Shown here: positions 4,295 through 7,143 of the stretch, piece by piece | How the letters are laid out: the number at the start of each line of letters is the position of its first letter | How positions within the stretch are numbered: position 1 is the first letter of the stretch | From: CAYILC01 sp964364145 | GTDB taxonomy: Bacteria; Patescibacteriota; Microgenomatia; UBA1400; UBA12028 | Direction of reading: 5' to 3' | DNA: 7,143 nucleotides | NCBI GenBank assembly: GCA_964364145.1 | Contig: CAYILC010000046.1 | Span: 1-7,143, forward strand | Made by a program: the position numbers and the translations under genes | The notes under the pieces: generated by a model | What the model saw: only the letters and a program-made list of their open reading frames with translations | The model's database searches: none | Told to the model about the DNA's origin: nothing

Positions 4295-6094
4295 ATGAAA
4301 ACGACATTGTTGTACATGACAGATTCATATCTGCACCATGCGACGGCAAAAGTAGTGGAAAAACAGGTTGAAGGGTCAATGGTTCGTCTCGTTTTAGACC
4401 AAACGTTGTTCTATGCGCAAGGTGGTGGACAACCCGCAGACAATGGAACCATCACTGGCCCTCACGGAAAGCTGCATGTTTCGCACGTTTCATATAACGG
4501 CGGTGCTCCAACGCATCTCGGAAAACTTGATGGTGTGATTGGTGTGGGCGATGAAGTAACGCTCGATCTTGATTGGGAGTTACGATACAAAAATATGCAG
4601 ATGCACACCGCGGGACATATTCTCGATCAAGCAGTCAAGAATGTTATTCCCCAAGCAATCGCGACCGACGGAGTTCATGGGATCGGCAAAAAATTATATG
4701 TGACGTATATTGGATCACTCAACGCTACTCATAAAAACGATATTCAAAAGCAGATTGATCATATTCTTGAACAAAATTTACCTATTCACCTCGAAATGGT
4801 AACGCATGACCAGCTTGTTGAACGCCAAATAAAACTTCCGTTCGACTTGCCAACAAATAAAGATTTGAGAATTATGTCGATTGGGGACTATCCACCAATG
4901 CCGGATGGGGGAACGCAATTGCATACTACCGGTGAGTGTTGGCCAATCACCGTTACAACATTTGAAGAAAAAGATGGCAATACGTTGGTGCATTATGCAG
5001 TGATCCAACCGCAATCCATTCAACCCCGGATTGTGAAAGACCAAGACACATTACATAGCTCTTTTGCCACTCTCCTGCAACACATCAACACAAACGTTGA
5101 GGCAGATGGAGCATTGGAACCAGAAACATTTCGTCAAAAATATCTCGCAAAAAAAGGACAGCTTAACGAATTGGCAATGTTGCTCAAAAATCTTTCACAA
5201 GAGGAGAGAAAAAATGCTGGACAACAGTTGAATGCGCTAAAAAACCATCTTGAAACGCGCCTTGCCAAACTTCTGCAACAATCCTCCGGCACACTCGGTT
5301 GGATCGATATGACTATTCCAGGAATCAAATCACATGTTGGCCACGTCCATCCTATTTCACAAGCAATGAACGAAATCACCACCATTTTTGAAAAAATTGG
5401 GTTTATTCGCGTGCGATATCCCGAGGTTGATTGGGAATGGTATCCGTTTGATTCGCTAAATATGCCCAAGGATCATCCAGCTCGCGATGAATGGGAAACA
5501 TTTCTTGTTCAAAACGAGTACAAACATCCTACATTAGGAAAAATTGTACTCACTCCACATACTTCAAATGGACAAGTCCGTGAAATGCAAAGATTGAAAA
5601 GTACACCGCCCATTCGCATGATTAATATTGCGCGGTGCTATCGCCGTCAGGCCGATGTTGTCCACACCGAGATGTTCCACCAATTTGAAGGACTCGTTGT
5701 GGATAAAGGGATTACGATTCAACATTTGAAAGGGACTATTGATCACTTCGCGCGCGAATTTTATGGACCAAAGGCAAAATCGCGCATTCGGCCATTTCAC
5801 TTTATGTTTACCGAACCGTCGTTTGAGGTTGATTTCTCATGCACCATTTGTGATGGCACCGGAAAAATAAAAGGTGAGAAATGTCGATTCTGCAAATCCG
5901 GCTGGCACGAGGTTGGTGGAGCCGGTATGGTTCATCCGAACGTGTTGAAAGCGGGCGGCATTAATCCAGATCTATATACGGGTTTCGCGTTTGGCTGGGG
6001 GATTGAGCGCACATACACACTGCGAGAAGGTTTGAAAATCGATGATATTCGGTTGTTATACAACGGCGATATGCGATTCTTGAATCAGTTTTAA
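4295..6094 (+). CDS. pheS: AlaX-type tRNA-editing domain fused to phenylalanine-tRNA ligase alpha subunit
   Basis: One uninterrupted 599-residue frame joins two families. Residues 1-240 look like AlaX, the free-standing relative of the AlaRS editing domain: LLYMTDSYL at the start, FYAQGGGQPADNG (39-51), RYKNMQMHTAGHIL with the HxxxH pair H104/H108, and IGDYPPMPDGGTQLHTTGE (196-214), where the family usually has CGGTH. Residues 248-599 are a complete PheS: N-terminal coiled coil (FRQKYLAKKGQL, 279-290), motif 1 (GHVHPISQ), FDSLNMPKDHPARD, motif 2 (RMINIARCYRR...MFHQFEGLVVD, 441-470), a four-cysteine cluster (C516, C519, C530, C533), GMVHPNV and motif 3 (GFAFGWGIERTY, 563-574). PheS plus PheT charge tRNA-Phe. 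The ATG at 4295 gives the normal AlaX start; a GTG at 4271 would add 8 residues without a ribosome site. pheT follows after 9 nt. The role of the extra domain is unknown: editing, tRNA binding, or both. Confidence 0.95.
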   Translation: MKTTLLYMTDSYLHHATAKVVEKQVEGSMVRLVLDQTLFYAQGGGQPADNGTITGPHGKLHVSHVSYNGGAPTHLGKLDGVIGVGDEVTLDLDWELRYKNMQMHTAGHILDQAVKNVIPQAIATDGVHGIGKKLYVTYIGSLNATHKNDIQKQIDHILEQNLPIHLEMVTHDQLVERQIKLPFDLPTNKDLRIMSIGDYPPMPDGGTQLHTTGECWPITVTTFEEKDGNTLVHYAVIQPQSIQPRIVKDQDTLHSSFATLLQHINTNVEADGALEPETFRQKYLAKKGQLNELAMLLKNLSQEERKNAGQQLNALKNHLETRLAKLLQQSSGTLGWIDMTIPGIKSHVGHVHPISQAMNEITTIFEKIGFIRVRYPEVDWEWYPFDSLNMPKDHPARDEWETFLVQNEYKHPTLGKIVLTPHTSNGQVREMQRLKSTPPIRMINIARCYRRQADVVHTEMFHQFEGLVVDKGITIQHLKGTIDHFAREFYGPKAKSRIRPFHFMFTEPSFEVDFSCTICDGTGKIKGEKCRFCKSGWHEVGGAGMVHPNVLKAGGINPDLYTGFAFGWGIERTYTLREGLKIDDIRLLYNGDMRFLNQF

Positions 6095-6103
6095 GGAGAG
6101 ATT

Positions 6104-7143
6104 ATGAACATTGCAGTACCATATCTTTGGCTTAGCGATCATCTTGAAACTTCTGTCTCTCCAGAGGACATGCAGCGTTTGCTTTCCTTAAGTGGACCCT
6201 CTGTTGAGCGTATTGAACAAAAGCATGGCGATAACGTATTTGATATCGAGGTCACCACAAACCGCATGGATATGGCTTCGGTTCGTGGGATTGCGCGAGA
6301 AGCCGCCATTATTTTGAGTCACGCGGGAAAAACATCGACGCTCAAACCTCTCCAACAATACAAACCAAAAAAGCGTGAGATCATTACAGAAGCAAAAAAA
6401 TTCCCAATCATCATCAAAAACGATAACAAGCTCTGCTCTCGTATAACCTGCGTTGTATTGCATGTCAAAATCGGCCAATCGCCAGCCTGGCTCAAAACTC
6501 GCTTAGAGCAGGTTGGCATTCGCTCACTCAACAACGTCATCGATGTCACCAACTATGTTATGACCGAGCTTGGCCAACCCACACATGCCTTTGACGCGGA
6601 TCGCGTGGGGAAAAAATTACTCATTCGCGAATCCAAAAAAGGCGAGAAACTCACCACGCTTGACGGAAAAACACACACACTCCAACGCGGCGATATTGTC
6701 GCGGACAACGGTAAAGGCGAACTCATTGATTTGATTGGCATCATGGGAACCGCCAATAGTGTGGTAAACAACGAAACACAGCGCGTGTTGTTTTTTATCG
6801 AACACGCAGATCCAAAGCGCATCCGCAAAACATCGATGGGTTTGGCGATTCGCACCAACGCCGCCCAGCTCAATGAAAAAATGATCGATCTAAACCTTGT
6901 GATGGATGCCTTGTTGCGCGGCATCACTCTGTTTCAAGAAGTTGCGGACGCAAAACTTGAATCACCAATCCTGGATTTGTACCCAAAACCAATCACGGAA
7001 CACGTTATTATGCTTCCTCTAGCGTTAGTACAGCGGTATCTTGGGATCGATATCCCCGCAAACACACAGGCACAAATTCTGAAAGGCTTGGGGTGCGAAG
7101 TTGCAAGCGAAAAAACTGGGTTTAGCGTGACAACTCCCACGTT
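6104..7143 (+). CDS. pheT: Phenylalanine-tRNA ligase beta subunit, lacking the EMAP domain (3' end beyond window)
   Basis: The beta subunit partners PheS, binds tRNA-Phe and removes mischarged tyrosine. The frame is open for 346 codons to the window edge; bacterial PheT is about 800 residues. AAGGAG (6093-6098), overlapping the pheS stop, lies 5 nt before the ATG. The first part of B1 (YLWLSDHLETSVSPEDMQ, 7-24) passes straight into FDIEVTTNRMD, so the EMAP/tRNA_bind insertion of about 110 residues normally between them is missing. The B3/B4 editing domain follows (about 110-280): SPAWLKTRLEQVGIRS, VIDVTNYVMTELGQPTHAFD with the conserved histidine, and a changed RTNAAQLNEKMID where RTDASxRFEKGID is usual. 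The B5 domain starts at about 305 (VQRYLGIDIPANTQ, GLGCEV). The catalytic-like B6/B7 and anticodon-binding B8 domains would lie beyond the window. Confidence 0.95.
   Translation, partial: MNIAVPYLWLSDHLETSVSPEDMQRLLSLSGPSVERIEQKHGDNVFDIEVTTNRMDMASVRGIAREAAIILSHAGKTSTLKPLQQYKPKKREIITEAKKFPIIIKNDNKLCSRITCVVLHVKIGQSPAWLKTRLEQVGIRSLNNVIDVTNYVMTELGQPTHAFDADRVGKKLLIRESKKGEKLTTLDGKTHTLQRGDIVADNGKGELIDLIGIMGTANSVVNNETQRVLFFIEHADPKRIRKTSMGLAIRTNAAQLNEKMIDLNLVMDALLRGITLFQEVADAKLESPILDLYPKPITEHVIMLPLALVQRYLGIDIPANTQAQILKGLGCEVASEKTGFSVTTPT

Overview
The window carries the classic bacterial translation cluster thrS - infC - rpmI - rplT - pheS - pheT on the plus strand, interrupted by two small genes of unknown function. 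It begins with a broken rRNA adenine dimethyltransferase on the minus strand and ends inside pheT. The standard stop code fits, because one gene ends in TGA and no internal TGA needs reading as an amino acid. The ThrRS has no TGS domain, PheT has no EMAP/tRNA_bind insertion, and the genes are tightly packed. This suggests a reduced-genome lineage such as the Patescibacteria/CPR; that placement is inferred and not proven.

Left end (1-480): the dimethyltransferase reading frame runs leftward and stops after motif II. Its promoter overlaps the divergent thrS promoter. The thrS leader is a compact T-box riboswitch: a very short Stem I with threonine codon ACC in its apical loop, a canonical antiterminator with the bulge UGGAACC, and a competing intrinsic terminator with seven U's just before the thrS ribosome-binding site.

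Middle (479-4146): thrS encodes a 587-residue TGS-less enzyme. It converges on an unrecognised 117-codon minus-strand gene with only 5 nt between the stops. That gene and infC diverge from a promoter region in which the two -10 boxes physically overlap. infC has no well-spaced ATG, but an in-frame ATT lies 4 nt after AAGGAGG, matching the AUU start known for infC elsewhere. rpmI and rplT follow with 1-9 nt gaps, and then a 98-codon unknown gene starts 2 nt after rplT.

Right end (4147-7143): a 148-nt leader can form two mutually exclusive hairpins, one of them an intrinsic terminator. It precedes the most unusual gene here: a single 599-codon reading frame that fuses an AlaX-type (Ala/Thr-tRNA editing, tRNA_SAD) domain of about 240 residues to a complete PheS. 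In the AlaX part the usual CxxxH zinc motif reads DGGTQ. pheT follows 9 nt later, lacks the EMAP domain, and runs off the window.

Together the genes supply two aminoacyl-tRNA synthetases, initiation factor IF3 and two 50S proteins. The sequence offers control points at thrS (tRNA-Thr sensing), infC (AUU start and leader hairpin) and possibly pheS (attenuator).
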